In this document: positions 7,659-16,833 of the stretch, in pieces
Layout of the letters: each line of letters starts with the position of its first letter
Numbering within the stretch: position 1 is the stretch's first letter
Assembly (NCBI GenBank): GCA_014381985.1
Contig: JACNKP010000047.1
Location: 1-41,622 of the forward strand
Source: SAR92 clade bacterium
Lineage (GTDB): Bacteria; Pseudomonadota; Gammaproteobacteria; Pseudomonadales; Porticoccaceae
DNA length: 41,622 nt
Reading direction: 5' to 3'
Position numbers and translations under genes: made by a program
Notes under the pieces: model-generated
Databases searched by the model: none
Told to the model about the DNA's origin: nothing
The model's input: only the letters and a program-made list of their open reading frames with translations

Positions 7659-8813
7659 ATGGGCCCTTTGTCAGGTAAGACGATTATCGAATTCGCTGGA
7701 TTGGGTCCAGGGCCATATGCAGGGATGATGTTGGCTGATATGGGTGCAGAGGTCATTCGTGTGGAGCGGCCAGGCGGCCAATGGTTAACCGTAGGCAGCG
7801 ATCCTAAGTACGACGTACACAATCGGGGCAAATACTCTATCTGTATTAACATGAAGTCAGAGGAGGGTATTGCCTGTGCTAAAAAACTGATCAGCAGCGC
7901 AGATGCACTAATTGAGGGCTATCGGCCCGGCGTTATGGAAAAACTGGGCTTAGGGCCCGATGAATGTTTGAAAATTAACCCTAAATTGGTTTATGGCCGC
8001 ATGACCGGTTGGGGGCAAACTGGGCCGCTAGCCCAGACGGCAGGACATGATATTAACTACATTGCGCTGACCGGGGCTTTGCATGCTATTGGCCAGAAGG
8101 GACAGAAGCCGACGATTCCGCTCAACCTAGTTGGCGATTATGGAGGTGGAGGCATGATGTTAGCCTTCGGACTGGTTTGCGCGCTTTTGGAGGCGCAAAA
8201 TTCAGAGCAGGGGCAGGTTATTGATTGCTCAATTGTCGATGGTGCTGTTAGTTTAATGGGTTTCTTTTACTCACAATTACAGGCTGGAATAGGGTCCGAT
8301 AAGCGGGGTGAAAATATGCTGGATTCTGGGGCGTTCTTTTACGATGTTTATGAAACTAGTGATGGAGGCTATATCTCACTTGGATCAATTGAACCGCAGT
8401 TTTTCAGGCTATTGGTAGACCTATTAGGTCTGGGCGAGATTGAAAGTAAAGAGTGGATTCAGAATCAGTGGGCTCCACAAACCTGGCCTCAAATGGCTGA
8501 TAAATTAGAGGCACTAATAAAAACTAAGAGTCGTGATGATTGGTGTAATCTGTTTGAAGGCACCGATGTCTGTTTTGCACCGGTTTTGTCGATGGACGAG
8601 GCGCGGCACCACCCGCATAACATTGCACGAGAAACCTTTGTCAATGATGGTGATGTATGGCAACCAGCTCCGGTTCCCCGCTTTTCCCGCACCGTTGTAA
8701 ATGCGGGGTCTACAGCGGTTGCTTTGGGTGAGAATAGTCAAACCATCTTGTTAAGCCTTGGCTATGGGCAAGAGGAAATTGACGCCTTATTGGCGACAGG
8801 TGCAATTGCCTAA
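7659..8813 (+). CDS. alpha-methylacyl-CoA racemase (CaiB/BaiF CoA-transferase family)
   Basis: A 384-residue member of family III CoA-transferases. It contains RPGVMEKLGLGP, GRMTGWGQTGP, AGHDINYIALTGALHAIG, NLVGDYGGGG and GSIEPQF. His130, Asp160 and Glu245 occupy the catalytic positions His126, Asp156 and Glu241 of the mycobacterial racemase MCR with a constant offset of four. This argues for racemase rather than true CoA-transferase activity. The enzyme interconverts (2R)- and (2S)-2-methylacyl-CoA, required before beta-oxidation of sterol side chains and pristane-like fatty acids. The start ATG has a strong GAGGAGG six bases upstream. It leads the rightward operon and is divergent from the synthetase, sharing the palindrome. 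Confidence 0.9.
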   Translation: MGPLSGKTIIEFAGLGPGPYAGMMLADMGAEVIRVERPGGQWLTVGSDPKYDVHNRGKYSICINMKSEEGIACAKKLISSADALIEGYRPGVMEKLGLGPDECLKINPKLVYGRMTGWGQTGPLAQTAGHDINYIALTGALHAIGQKGQKPTIPLNLVGDYGGGGMMLAFGLVCALLEAQNSEQGQVIDCSIVDGAVSLMGFFYSQLQAGIGSDKRGENMLDSGAFFYDVYETSDGGYISLGSIEPQFFRLLVDLLGLGEIESKEWIQNQWAPQTWPQMADKLEALIKTKSRDDWCNLFEGTDVCFAPVLSMDEARHHPHNIARETFVNDGDVWQPAPVPRFSRTVVNAGSTAVALGENSQTILLSLGYGQEEIDALLATGAIA

Positions 8814-8922
8814 TTGAGGCTTATAGTCTTGTTGGACGATGATTGAAAGTCCGGTGGTCCGCATATTAGCGACAAAGATGCTGCTTTAAATGTAGAGCGT
8901 TGTAACTAAATTCGGAGGCTTG

Positions 8923-9993
8923 ATGGAGACCCCTTTAACGAAACTTTTAGGTTGCCGTTATCCCGTTATTCAAACCGCGATGGGATGGGTGGCTGATGCT
9001 GGCCTTGTCAGCGCTACCTGCAAAGCGGGCGGCTTTGGCTTTCTGGCTGGGGCAGTAATGACGCCTGAGGAAGTTGAGCAGGGTATTTTGCAGATCAAAT
9101 CGGCAACAGACCAACCCTTCGGTGTTAATTTTCATATGTATACACCGGGTGCTGGTGAAATTATTGATATTTGTATTCGCCATCAGGTCAGAGCGGTTAG
9201 CTACAGCCGTTCACCCGATGCGTCTTCAGTGGAAAAGTTGAAAGCAGCGGGTATCGTGTGTATTCCAACGGTTGGTGCTTTAAAACATGCCGTTAAGGCA
9301 GTCGCGCTGGGTGCTGACGCCGTGGTCGTTCAAGGTGGCGAAGGTGGTGGTCATACCGGAAAGGTGGCAAGCACCATTTTATTGCCTCAGGTCGTATCGG
9401 CACTCGATGTTCCCGTTGTGGCTGCTGGTGGTTTTAAGGACGGTCGCGGGTTAGTCGCAGCTCTGTCTCTTGGTGCGGCTGGTATTGCTATGGGTACACG
9501 CTTTTTGTTAACTCAGGAAAGCCCTGTTCCTCTAACCACCAAACAATATTATTTAAAGACAGCAACTGAGCAGATCATCATTAGTACTAAACTCGATGGT
9601 ATACCTCAACGAATGATCCAAAACCAATACTTGAAAACACTCGAGGGAACATCAACGCTTGGGATGCTGCTGCTAGCCATAAAAAATGGCTTGGCTTTTA
9701 GTAAGTTAACCGGGAGTTCGTTATTTTCAATGTTGCGCTCAGCATGGGCAATGAAGGGATCAAGCGATTTAAGCCTGGGCCAAACGATGATGGCGGCTAA
9801 TGCTCCAATGATGATTCAGCACTCTATGGTCGACGGACATGCGGATCAAGGCATTATGCCCAGTGGACAAATTGCCGGCGCTATTGATGATCTGCCTTCT
9901 GTGGAAAATTTGATGAGCTCTATCATTAAAGAGTCTGGTGAGGTTATTAAGAGATTGGCCGAAGTGAATTCTGAAACCCTCGACCCTAACTAG
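8923..9993 (+). CDS. IpdC-like NAD(P)H-dependent flavin oxidoreductase (nitronate monooxygenase family)
   Basis: A 356-residue FMN-dependent TIM-barrel protein. ATG 8923 is preferred over TTG 8920 because the GGAGG at 8914-8918 leaves proper spacing only for the ATG. It begins METPLTKLLGCRYPVIQTAMGW, and has VVQGGEGGGHTG with the family's active-site-region His (residue 144) and AAGGFKDGRG followed by MGTRFLL in the phosphate-binding part. From memory the whole length, including MMAANAPMM and SGQIAGAIDDLPS, resembles mycobacterial IpdC (Rv3553), which acts in steroid C/D-ring degradation, more than true nitronate monooxygenases. It is followed by an EchA20-like gene, its usual functional partner. 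The family call is firm; the IpdC role is inference. The 109 bp before it hold no clear terminator. Confidence 0.85.
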   Translation: METPLTKLLGCRYPVIQTAMGWVADAGLVSATCKAGGFGFLAGAVMTPEEVEQGILQIKSATDQPFGVNFHMYTPGAGEIIDICIRHQVRAVSYSRSPDASSVEKLKAAGIVCIPTVGALKHAVKAVALGADAVVVQGGEGGGHTGKVASTILLPQVVSALDVPVVAAGGFKDGRGLVAALSLGAAGIAMGTRFLLTQESPVPLTTKQYYLKTATEQIIISTKLDGIPQRMIQNQYLKTLEGTSTLGMLLLAIKNGLAFSKLTGSSLFSMLRSAWAMKGSSDLSLGQTMMAANAPMMIQHSMVDGHADQGIMPSGQIAGAIDDLPSVENLMSSIIKESGEVIKRLAEVNSETLDPN

Positions 9994-10038
9994 GGCTAGA
10001 ACCATACACTACAACCTAAAAATTCAGGAGAGTCTATC

Positions 10039-10791
10039 GTGGCATTTGAAACCATAATTAAAGACGGCATAGCAGAGTTAGTTTTCAACAAACCGCCAGT
10101 CAATGCGTTTGACAGCCTTGAGTGGGCGAGTATTGCTCAGGTTATTAGTGAGTTGGGGGTAGATAACAAAGTTAATGTCATTGTCATTAGGGCTGAAGGC
10201 CGAGGATTCTGTGCCGGTGTTGATATTAAAGAGCTGGCTGCAGACAGCAGTAAGATCGTGGCTGTGAATAAGGGTAACTACGACACCTTCGAGGCGATTC
10301 ACCGTAATCCTAAACCTGTGATTGTGGCCTTGCATGGTTTTGTTCTAGGCGGAGGAATCGGTATTGCAGGTGCTGCAGATATTGTAGTTGCCTCAACCTG
10401 TGCTAGTTTTGGTGTGCCTGAAGTGGACCGCGGCGCCATGGGCGGTGGTGCCCATTTACAGCGACTATTCCCGGTGCAAAAAGTACGACATATGTATTTC
10501 ACAGGAGATTTTATCGACGCACAAGAAGCCTATCGCCTGGGCGCTCTTGAATCGGTCGTAGACCTTTCTGAGCTGCGTGACACGGCGATGGCAATATCCG
10601 CCAAGATAGCCACAAAAAGCTCTCCGATGATTCAATTAGCTAAGGAAGCCCTGACAGGCATTGAAGACGGCAATCTTGAAGATAAATATCGATGGGAGCA
10701 GGGTTTTACACTTCAGGCATACACCGAAGGCGACTCGCAAGAAGGGCGAGATGCTTTTGTCGAAAAACGTGATGCCAAGTTTTCTGACTAA
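10039..10791 (+). CDS. EchA20-like enoyl-CoA hydratase/isomerase (crotonase) family protein
   Basis: A 250-residue crotonase starting at GTG 10039 behind CAGGAGAG. It shows VIRAEGRGFCAGVDIKEL (48-65), GFVLGGGIGIAGAADIVVAS (100-119, oxyanion hole), FGVPEVDRGAMGGGAHLQRL (124-143), and the C-terminal YRWEQGFT and RDAFVEK. These features match, as I recall it, mycobacterial EchA20 (Rv3550), which hydrolytically opens steroid ring D in the HIP-CoA pathway. Ordinary hydratases would have a glutamate pair instead of this RGAMGGG stretch. It sits directly after the IpdC-like gene, which is independent support. The exact substrate in this organism is unproven. Confidence 0.85.
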   Translation: MAFETIIKDGIAELVFNKPPVNAFDSLEWASIAQVISELGVDNKVNVIVIRAEGRGFCAGVDIKELAADSSKIVAVNKGNYDTFEAIHRNPKPVIVALHGFVLGGGIGIAGAADIVVASTCASFGVPEVDRGAMGGGAHLQRLFPVQKVRHMYFTGDFIDAQEAYRLGALESVVDLSELRDTAMAISAKIATKSSPMIQLAKEALTGIEDGNLEDKYRWEQGFTLQAYTEGDSQEGRDAFVEKRDAKFSD

Positions 10792-10797
10792 TAAACT

Positions 10798-12030
10798 ATG
10801 GCCCTGAGTAAACCTTATCGACCCTGGCACTTCAGGCTCATCAATGCGATGGGCGAGTTGCTCAGTACAGTGGGAATACGGCCATCAATTCAGGCCGATT
10901 ATATTCTTAAAAAAGCCATTAAACAGTCTGGGTTTGATGATCTAGGGAATAACCCTGATTACGAAGGACTAGAGGTGTTAGTTGCCTCTATTGAGCGACA
11001 GTCAAAGCTTAATACGATTGGTAGATTAACGAGTCAGAAAATGTTTACCAGGTTTATGAGTAACCGATTACAGTTAGAAGATTGGTTTACCAATCACCCT
11101 GAAGAATTACAGCAAAAAATAGAAAAACCATTATTTATCATAGGCTTACCTAGAACGGGCACTACGATACTTCACAATTTAATGTGGCAGGATCCGAGTA
11201 ATAGAGCGCCTCTAATGTGGGAGATTAATGACCCAATGCCGCGGCCAGAAGCTGATCACTGGCATGATGATCCACGGATTGCCGTTAATCAAAATAACCT
11301 AGATACCTTAAACCGGTTAGCGACCAACTTTCTCGCTATCCATGAGGTAGCGGCGACCTTGCCTCAGGAATGTGTCGGTATTACGCAGCACATGTTTTAT
11401 GGCATTACGCTCTTTTTACATTGGCATGTCCCTGATTATCGACAATGGCTTTTGCAAACTGACCCAGAGCCGGCACTGCGTTATCATAAGCGTTTCTTAC
11501 AGATGCTACAGGCGACTAAAGCGGCAGACCGATGGCTGTTAAAGTCCCCAGGACATCTGAATGTATTACCCACTTTGTTTAAGGTGTATCCCGATGCCCA
11601 AGTGGTGTTCACCCATCGTAATCCGGTGGAGGTTATTGGTTCTATTTGCAGCCTTGTATGGAGTATTTCTGGGATGGCTTCAGATAAGGGCATGGACCCA
11701 CTAAAAATAGGACAAGAGCAGTCACTGAGTTGGAACCAGCTACTAGAGCGAGCGATGATAGATCGAGCAGCCTTACCTCAACATAAAGATCAGTTTCATG
11801 ACCTTTATTTTAGTGACCTTGTGGCTGACCCAGAGGGTTCAATTAAAGATATTTATAAAAATTTCAATTTGCCTCTACCTGATGACATGGGTCAGAGAAT
11901 CACCAATTTTTTGGCACAAAACCCACAAAACAAATACGGCAAGCATCATTATGACTTGGCTGACTTTGGCCTTAGTGAGGCAGGGGAGCGACAACGGTTT
12001 GATAAGTATATTCAGCAGTACCAGCTGTAG
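10798..12030 (+). CDS. sulfotransferase family protein (PAPS-dependent type)
   Basis: A 410-residue protein with the 5'-phosphosulfate loop IIGLPRTGTTILHNL (114-128) and the 3'-phosphate-binding segment VVFTHRNPVEVIGSICSLVW (about 268-287). These are the two landmarks of the Sulfotransfer_3-type family, which moves sulfate from PAPS to a hydroxyl group. The N-terminal 100 residues are helical and not recognised. It starts six bases after the crotonase stop and is clearly part of the racemase operon, so a hydroxylated steroid, lipid or other pathway compound is a plausible acceptor. Some members of this family are annotated without proven sulfotransfer. Its stop is only three bases from the converging rubredoxin-reductase gene, leaving no room for a terminator. 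Confidence 0.85.
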   Translation: MALSKPYRPWHFRLINAMGELLSTVGIRPSIQADYILKKAIKQSGFDDLGNNPDYEGLEVLVASIERQSKLNTIGRLTSQKMFTRFMSNRLQLEDWFTNHPEELQQKIEKPLFIIGLPRTGTTILHNLMWQDPSNRAPLMWEINDPMPRPEADHWHDDPRIAVNQNNLDTLNRLATNFLAIHEVAATLPQECVGITQHMFYGITLFLHWHVPDYRQWLLQTDPEPALRYHKRFLQMLQATKAADRWLLKSPGHLNVLPTLFKVYPDAQVVFTHRNPVEVIGSICSLVWSISGMASDKGMDPLKIGQEQSLSWNQLLERAMIDRAALPQHKDQFHDLYFSDLVADPEGSIKDIYKNFNLPLPDDMGQRITNFLAQNPQNKYGKHHYDLADFGLSEAGERQRFDKYIQQYQL

Positions 12031-12033
12031 GGT

Positions 12034-13689
12034 CTATCGGGCATGCATTATTGGCTGTAATACCCGGTTGAGCTCTTCTCTGAACCTTGTGCAGTCACCG
12101 GTGAGTGCATAACCTAGTAGTTGTCCCTGTACTGTTTTAAACAGAGCTTTAACGCCAGTTGGAGTATTAATCTCTATGTGCCACTGCCCGTCGGTTTTAG
12201 GGGGTGGCGATAGCGTGACTGGGAATAGAGTTGTTTTAACAACCACGGGCATAGTGCCGTAGTAAACGTCTTGCACATCTCCATTAAGGGTTGCGGCTAA
12301 TTTTTTAGCCCCTTCAATTAATGGTGCGACATAAAACAAGAGATGGCTGTCAACTTCGGCGCAGTCACCTAGAGCATAGACATTTTTGGCGCTAGTTTGT
12401 AACGCTCTGTCAGTTATGATCCCTCGGTTGGTTTGCAGCCCTGCAGAATTGGCCAGTGTAAGGTCTGGCCTTACGCCAACGGCCGATAGAACAATATCCG
12501 CGTCTACGAATTGGCCATTAGCAAGGGTTGCTCTAACGCCTATTGCCTGTGTATCAATTTTCTCAACAACCGTGCCAAAGTAAAAGTTCACGCCTGCTGC
12601 TTCTAGAGCATTTTTGACTGAATCAGAGGCAGGTTTTGGCATCAGAGTACCTAACACTGAGGGCAGAGGGTCAACCACGCTAACCTCATAACCACTTTGG
12701 ATGAGGTCGTTGGCGTATTCTGAGCCGATTAAACCACCACCAATAATAAGGACATGGTTTTTACCCTTCATGGCGTCCCGAAAGGTAGCGTAGTCCAGCA
12801 GATTGTTGATCGAGTAGACAGCGTCTAAACCATTGCCAGCCATAGGCAGTTCGATGCAACGAGCACCGGTGGCCAGTATGAGCTTGGAGTACTGGACAGG
12901 ACCTTTAGAGGTGAGCACGCTTTTGTTGTCGATATCGATATTCTCGATATTGGTATACACCTGAATGTCGGCTTGCAATTGCAGGGCCATTTCGCCAGCG
13001 TTAGCAGTGGCTAATTGGTCAGCGGTCTTCTGTTTATGATAGCCGGTAGATATGGCTGGTTTGTAATACATGCGGCCATCATCGCTTGTGATCATGACTA
13101 ACGGTGTAATGCTGTTTAACTTGCGATACTCGCGGGCAAGGTTATAACCCGCTAGGCCAGTGCCAATGATTACGATCGGTGCTTGGCTGTGCTCGATTGC
13201 TTCAGGAGATTCTTGTAGGCTGGCAGTCGCTGGTTCTCTACTTTGTGCGCTGACCGATATCATATCGAAATCTTGTTTGCCCACACCGCAGTCAGGACAC
13301 GTCCAGTCATCTGGAATATCTGCCCATCGGGTGCCAGCTAAAATGTCGTCATCAGGCCAACCTTTGGATTCGTCGTATACCCAGCCGCAGATAACACATT
13401 CCCAAATTTGGAACGGCTCTCCTGAATTATCGGCCACGGGAACAGCTTCGGGCAGTCCTTTAGGCTGTCTGGGTTTTTCTTCAGGGGTAGCAACCTTGGT
13501 GGCAATGGCAGAGAGACCGGTCTTAACCATCTCGAAATCTTGTTTTGTGACACCGCAATCGGGACAGCTCCAGTCTTGAGGGATATCATCCCACAGGGTG
13601 CCGGGGGCTATACCATCCTCAGGAAAACCTTGGGATTCATCGTATATCCAGCCGCATACTATGCATTCCCAGACACTAAAAGAAGTCAT
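12034..13689 (-). CDS. two rubredoxin domains fused to FAD-dependent rubredoxin reductase
   Basis: A 551-residue fusion. Rubredoxin 1 (about residues 5-55) has WECIVCGW and CPDCG (Cys 9, 12, 42, 45). Rubredoxin 2 (about 95-143) has WECVICGW and CPDCG (Cys 98, 101, 131, 134). After a linker, a pyridine-nucleotide disulfide-type flavoprotein begins at about residue 170 with [10 protein letters not shown] (FAD). It has a second dinucleotide fold, [14 protein letters not shown] (NADH), and [10 protein letters not shown] near the end. It resembles AlkG (two rubredoxins) joined to AlkT. The protein would carry electrons from NADH through FAD to iron centres and on to an oxygenase. No AlkB is in the window; the divergent neighbour is a Rieske oxygenase. 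ATG 13689 is preferred over 13704 because of a GGA seven bases upstream. Confidence 0.92.
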   Translation of the reverse strand: MTSFSVWECIVCGWIYDESQGFPEDGIAPGTLWDDIPQDWSCPDCGVTKQDFEMVKTGLSAIATKVATPEEKPRQPKGLPEAVPVADNSGEPFQIWECVICGWVYDESKGWPDDDILAGTRWADIPDDWTCPDCGVGKQDFDMISVSAQSREPATASLQESPEAIEHSQAPIVIIGTGLAGYNLAREYRKLNSITPLVMITSDDGRMYYKPAISTGYHKQKTADQLATANAGEMALQLQADIQVYTNIENIDIDNKSVLTSKGPVQYSKLILATGARCIELPMAGNGLDAVYSINNLLDYATFRDAMKGKNHVLIIGGGLIGSEYANDLIQSGYEVSVVDPLPSVLGTLMPKPASDSVKNALEAAGVNFYFGTVVEKIDTQAIGVRATLANGQFVDADIVLSAVGVRPDLTLANSAGLQTNRGIITDRALQTSAKNVYALGDCAEVDSHLLFYVAPLIEGAKKLAATLNGDVQDVYYGTMPVVVKTTLFPVTLSPPPKTDGQWHIEINTPTGVKALFKTVQGQLLGYALTGDCTRFREELNRVLQPIMHAR

Positions 13690-13832
13690 GATGGTTCCAT
13701 TCATTGATGTGATATCTTATTTTACAGGGGTAAAGGCATTAAGTTAAAGCAAAGAGGTGCATGATAAAGAATATTGAAATAAAGGGGGAATTGGTTGTCC
13801 TATATTTTTTAGCTGAACTACATCCAAATGGA

Positions 13833-13846
13833 CGATTCCAGAATCG
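13833..13846. promoter_or_regulatory. small inverted repeat upstream of the kshA-like gene
   Basis: CGATTC-CA-GAATCG has exact 6-bp arms and lies 45 bp before the Rieske oxygenase ATG, in the 202-bp divergent region. It could be an operator, but arms of this size also arise by chance. It is unrelated to the AAAACATT palindrome. Confidence 0.25.
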
Positions 13847-13891
13847 GTGCTATTACTATAACGTCTTAAACAATAAATATTTTGGAGATCA

Positions 13892-14983
13892 ATGATGGCG
13901 AAGTCTGCAGACTACAATTTAGGCCCCAATACTTTTCCGCGAGGCTGGTTTATTGTCGCTGAGAGCAACGAGCTAGATGCTGGACCATTGGCGGTAAGGT
14001 TTTTTGGTCAGGATTTGGCACTGTTCAGAGGGGCGAGCGGAAAAGCTGTGCTGTTAGATGCCTACTGTGGACATATGGGTACTCATTTGACTGACAGTAA
14101 AAGTTCGATGATTGTAAAAAATAATGAGCAGATCGAAGGAGATTCCATTCGCTGTCCGTACCACGGTTGGCGCTACAACGCTGAAGGTCATGTGGATGAT
14201 ATTCCTTATTCAGACGGACCTTGCCCAAAATCTGCTTCTATTAAATCCTATCCAGTGGTGGACAACATGGGTTGCGTAATGGCCTGGTACGACCCAGACG
14301 GCCGAGAACCCGATTATGAGCCGCCTAAACTGCCAGAATGGGATGACCCTCGTTGGGTTCGATGGGAACTTGACCATTTAGGTGAGCTAAACATCCATCC
14401 TCAAGAAATAATCGACAATATTGTTGATGTACAGCACTTAGGACCTACCCATGGTGCACCGAGTGAGTATTTCGAAAATGAAATTAAAGACCACGTCTGC
14501 ATCCAACGGCAAGGCGGACCTATGCAACTCTACCAGACCTATCTCAATACCAGTACTTGGTATACCGGCCCAGGCATATTGCTCTCCAAGCAAGAATTTT
14601 CAGGCATGGTTGTCTTTGAATTAATAGCTAATACTCCAGTTGAAGATGGCTTGGTAAAATGTTGGCATGGTTGTTTGGTCAAAGGCAGTGAAGACGTGGC
14701 GACTGAGGCTGATATAGTCATAGCCAAACAGTCACAGGCGGGTGCTTTGGAAGCGTTTAGTGCTGATTTTAATATCTGGCAAAACAAGCGACCAGCTTTA
14801 AAGATCCTGCAATTAAAAACAGACGGCCCTTTTCGAACGGGCAGGAAATGGTACTCGCAATTTTACGCAGCGCCAGCGGATGTTAGCGGAATTCAAAATA
14901 CCGTCAATGGTATACACCTAACAGAGGGTTTAAAAACCGCTGATCAGGCTGGGTACAACATTGATGAAGGACTCACCTTTTAA
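13892..14983 (+). CDS. kshA: KshA-like Rieske oxygenase (3-ketosteroid 9alpha-hydroxylase oxygenase component)
   Basis: A 363-residue Rieske non-heme iron oxygenase. The [2Fe-2S] ligands are CGH (Cys59, His61) and CPYH (Cys88, His91). The mononuclear iron site is DNIVDVQHLGPTH (His182, His187) with a likely Asp at about 292. FPRGWFIVAE, VRFFGQDLALFRG, GWRYNAEGHVDDIPYS and EYFENEIKDH are KshA-type segments, and the length is close to the usual 380. KshA hydroxylates C9 of androstadienedione-like 3-ketosteroids, which opens ring B. It needs a reductase, normally KshB, and none is present here. The alternative is a DAF-36-like steroid desaturase or another steroid oxygenase. GGAG upstream fits either of two consecutive ATG codons. 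It ends at a bidirectional terminator. Confidence 0.82.
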   Translation: MMAKSADYNLGPNTFPRGWFIVAESNELDAGPLAVRFFGQDLALFRGASGKAVLLDAYCGHMGTHLTDSKSSMIVKNNEQIEGDSIRCPYHGWRYNAEGHVDDIPYSDGPCPKSASIKSYPVVDNMGCVMAWYDPDGREPDYEPPKLPEWDDPRWVRWELDHLGELNIHPQEIIDNIVDVQHLGPTHGAPSEYFENEIKDHVCIQRQGGPMQLYQTYLNTSTWYTGPGILLSKQEFSGMVVFELIANTPVEDGLVKCWHGCLVKGSEDVATEADIVIAKQSQAGALEAFSADFNIWQNKRPALKILQLKTDGPFRTGRKWYSQFYAAPADVSGIQNTVNGIHLTEGLKTADQAGYNIDEGLTF

Positions 14984-15004
14984 GCAACCAGGTTTCCATT
15001 AGAC

Positions 15005-15033
15005 AAAAAGGAGGCTGTAAGGCCTCCTTTTTT
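15005..15033. terminator. bidirectional Rho-independent terminator
   Basis: The 11-bp perfect stem AAAAAGGAGGC / GCCTCCTTTTT has a six-base loop and a T-run on both strands. It sits between the convergent kshA-like gene and the symporter gene, so it can serve both. Confidence 0.9.
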
Positions 15034-15057
15034 ACACCAGTTGAATTAGCGTTATAC

Positions 15058-16833
15058 TCAGTGATTAGCGGTTGCCTTAGTGCCACTGGGAATGCGTATG
15101 TTGTCGACCAACTCTTGTACCGATTGTGGTGGTTTGGCCGTTAGGCGACTAACCGTTATGGCAATGACAAAGTTCAATATCATGCCAATAGTGCCAATAC
15201 CCTCTGGTGAAATACCCCATAGCCAATGTTCTGCGCTGTTAAGTTCCGGCGCGACAAACTTAAAGTAGGCAATATAGCTAAAGGTAAACACCAAACCGAC
15301 TAACATGCCTGAAATGGCGCCTTCTTTGTTGGCACGCTTGGAGAAAATACCAAGCAGTAACGCCGGAAACAGTGATGCCGCGGCAAGGCCAAAGGCAAAG
15401 GCTACCACTTGGGCCACAAAGGCTGGGGGGTAAATGCCAAACAGGCCAGCAATGCAGACCGCTGCAGCCGCAGCTATGCGAGCATAGAGTAACTCTTGTT
15501 TTTCGGTTATTTTAGGTAGTAAGGTTTTCTTTAACAGGTCGTGAGAGATTGAGCTGGAGATGACCAATAATAGACCTGCTGCTGTAGAAAGCGCTGCAGC
15601 TACCCCGCCAGCGGCAACGAGTGCGATGACCCAGCCGGGGAGGCCCGCAATTTCGGGATTGGCAAGTACCATAATATCTCGATCAATATACACTTCGTTG
15701 ATCGACTCTGTGGGCTGGTTGTTTAATAATCGCTCACCATGGGCGCCTGTATTTCCTTTAAACGATGGCTTGGTTGGCGAGAGGGCAGCGCCTGAGCCGT
15801 ATTGCATGATGCCGTCATTATTTTTGTCTTGCCAGGCGATCAGCCCAGTGTTCTCCCAGTTTCCAAACCATTCAGGGGCTTCGGCATACGGAGTATTATG
15901 TACTGTGTCGACCAAATTTAACCGCGCAAAAGACGCTACGGCAGGAGCTGTGGTATACAAAATTGCGATGAAGACCAAAGCATAGCCAGCAGAAAGGCGC
16001 GCATCAGATACCTTAGGTACGGTAAAAAATCGGACCAGTACATGGGGCAAACCAGCAGTTCCAAACATGAGTGCTGCGGTGATCGCAAAAACATCAATGG
16101 TTGATTTACTGCCCTCGGTATAAGCACTAAAGCCTAAGTCTAAGAGCACGCTGTCGAGCTTTTGTAATACAGACAGCCCAGATCCATCATTCACCTCAGA
16201 GCCAAAACCTAATTGCGGGATAGGGTTGTCTGTGATCATGATCGAGATAAATATAGCCGGCACCATGTAGGCAAAAATGAGCACACAGTATTGGGCAACC
16301 TGGGTGTAGGTGATGCCTTTCATTCCGCCGAGTACGGCGTACATGAATACCACTGCCATACCGATGATCACACCGGTACTGACGTCGACTTCTAAAAAGC
16401 GCGAAAAAACAATACCGACGCCGCGCATTTGGCCCGCAACATAGGTAAATGAAACGAAAATAAGGCAGACGACGGCAACGATTCGTGCGGCTCTAGAATA
16501 ATAACGCTCACCAATAAAGTCGGGGACTGTAAATCGGCCAAACTTGCGTAGATAGGGCGCTAATAAAAAGGCCAGTAAGACATAACCACCGGTCCAACCA
16601 AGGAGGTAGACAGAGCCATCTCTGCCCACAAAAGAAATAATTCCTGCCATAGAGATAAATGATGCAGCGCTCATCCAGTCAGCTGCGGTAGCCATACCAT
16701 TGACCACGGGGTGAACGCCGCCGCCGGCAACGTAAAAATCTTTTGTAGAGCTGGCGCGTGACCAGATGGCGATACCAATATAGAGGGCGAAGGATAACCC
16801 AACAAAAAGATAAGTCAGCATTTGAGTGCTCAT
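15058..16833 (-). CDS. sodium:solute symporter, VC_2705 type large subunit
   Basis: A 591-residue integral membrane protein of the SSS family with about thirteen hydrophobic segments. Typical stretches are ADWMSAASFISMAG in the early helices, GGMKGITYTQVAQY, and AGLPHVLVRFFTVP. It resembles acetate permease ActP but has the long periplasmic insertion (about residues 310-385) seen in the subfamily that pairs with a small DUF4212 protein. That partner is immediately upstream, with a four-base ATGA overlap. Such pairs import short organic acids with Na+; a monocarboxylate such as acetate is likely, but the substrate is not proven. It is convergent with the kshA-like gene. Confidence 0.93.
   Translation of the reverse strand: MSTQMLTYLFVGLSFALYIGIAIWSRASSTKDFYVAGGGVHPVVNGMATAADWMSAASFISMAGIISFVGRDGSVYLLGWTGGYVLLAFLLAPYLRKFGRFTVPDFIGERYYSRAARIVAVVCLIFVSFTYVAGQMRGVGIVFSRFLEVDVSTGVIIGMAVVFMYAVLGGMKGITYTQVAQYCVLIFAYMVPAIFISIMITDNPIPQLGFGSEVNDGSGLSVLQKLDSVLLDLGFSAYTEGSKSTIDVFAITAALMFGTAGLPHVLVRFFTVPKVSDARLSAGYALVFIAILYTTAPAVASFARLNLVDTVHNTPYAEAPEWFGNWENTGLIAWQDKNNDGIMQYGSGAALSPTKPSFKGNTGAHGERLLNNQPTESINEVYIDRDIMVLANPEIAGLPGWVIALVAAGGVAAALSTAAGLLLVISSSISHDLLKKTLLPKITEKQELLYARIAAAAAVCIAGLFGIYPPAFVAQVVAFAFGLAAASLFPALLLGIFSKRANKEGAISGMLVGLVFTFSYIAYFKFVAPELNSAEHWLWGISPEGIGTIGMILNFVIAITVSRLTAKPPQSVQELVDNIRIPSGTKATANH

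Noticed and set aside
8814-8922. Possible terminator between the racemase and IpdC-like genes
   Set aside because: Only a four-base GGAC/GTCC pairing with no T-run was found; the genes are more likely in one operon.
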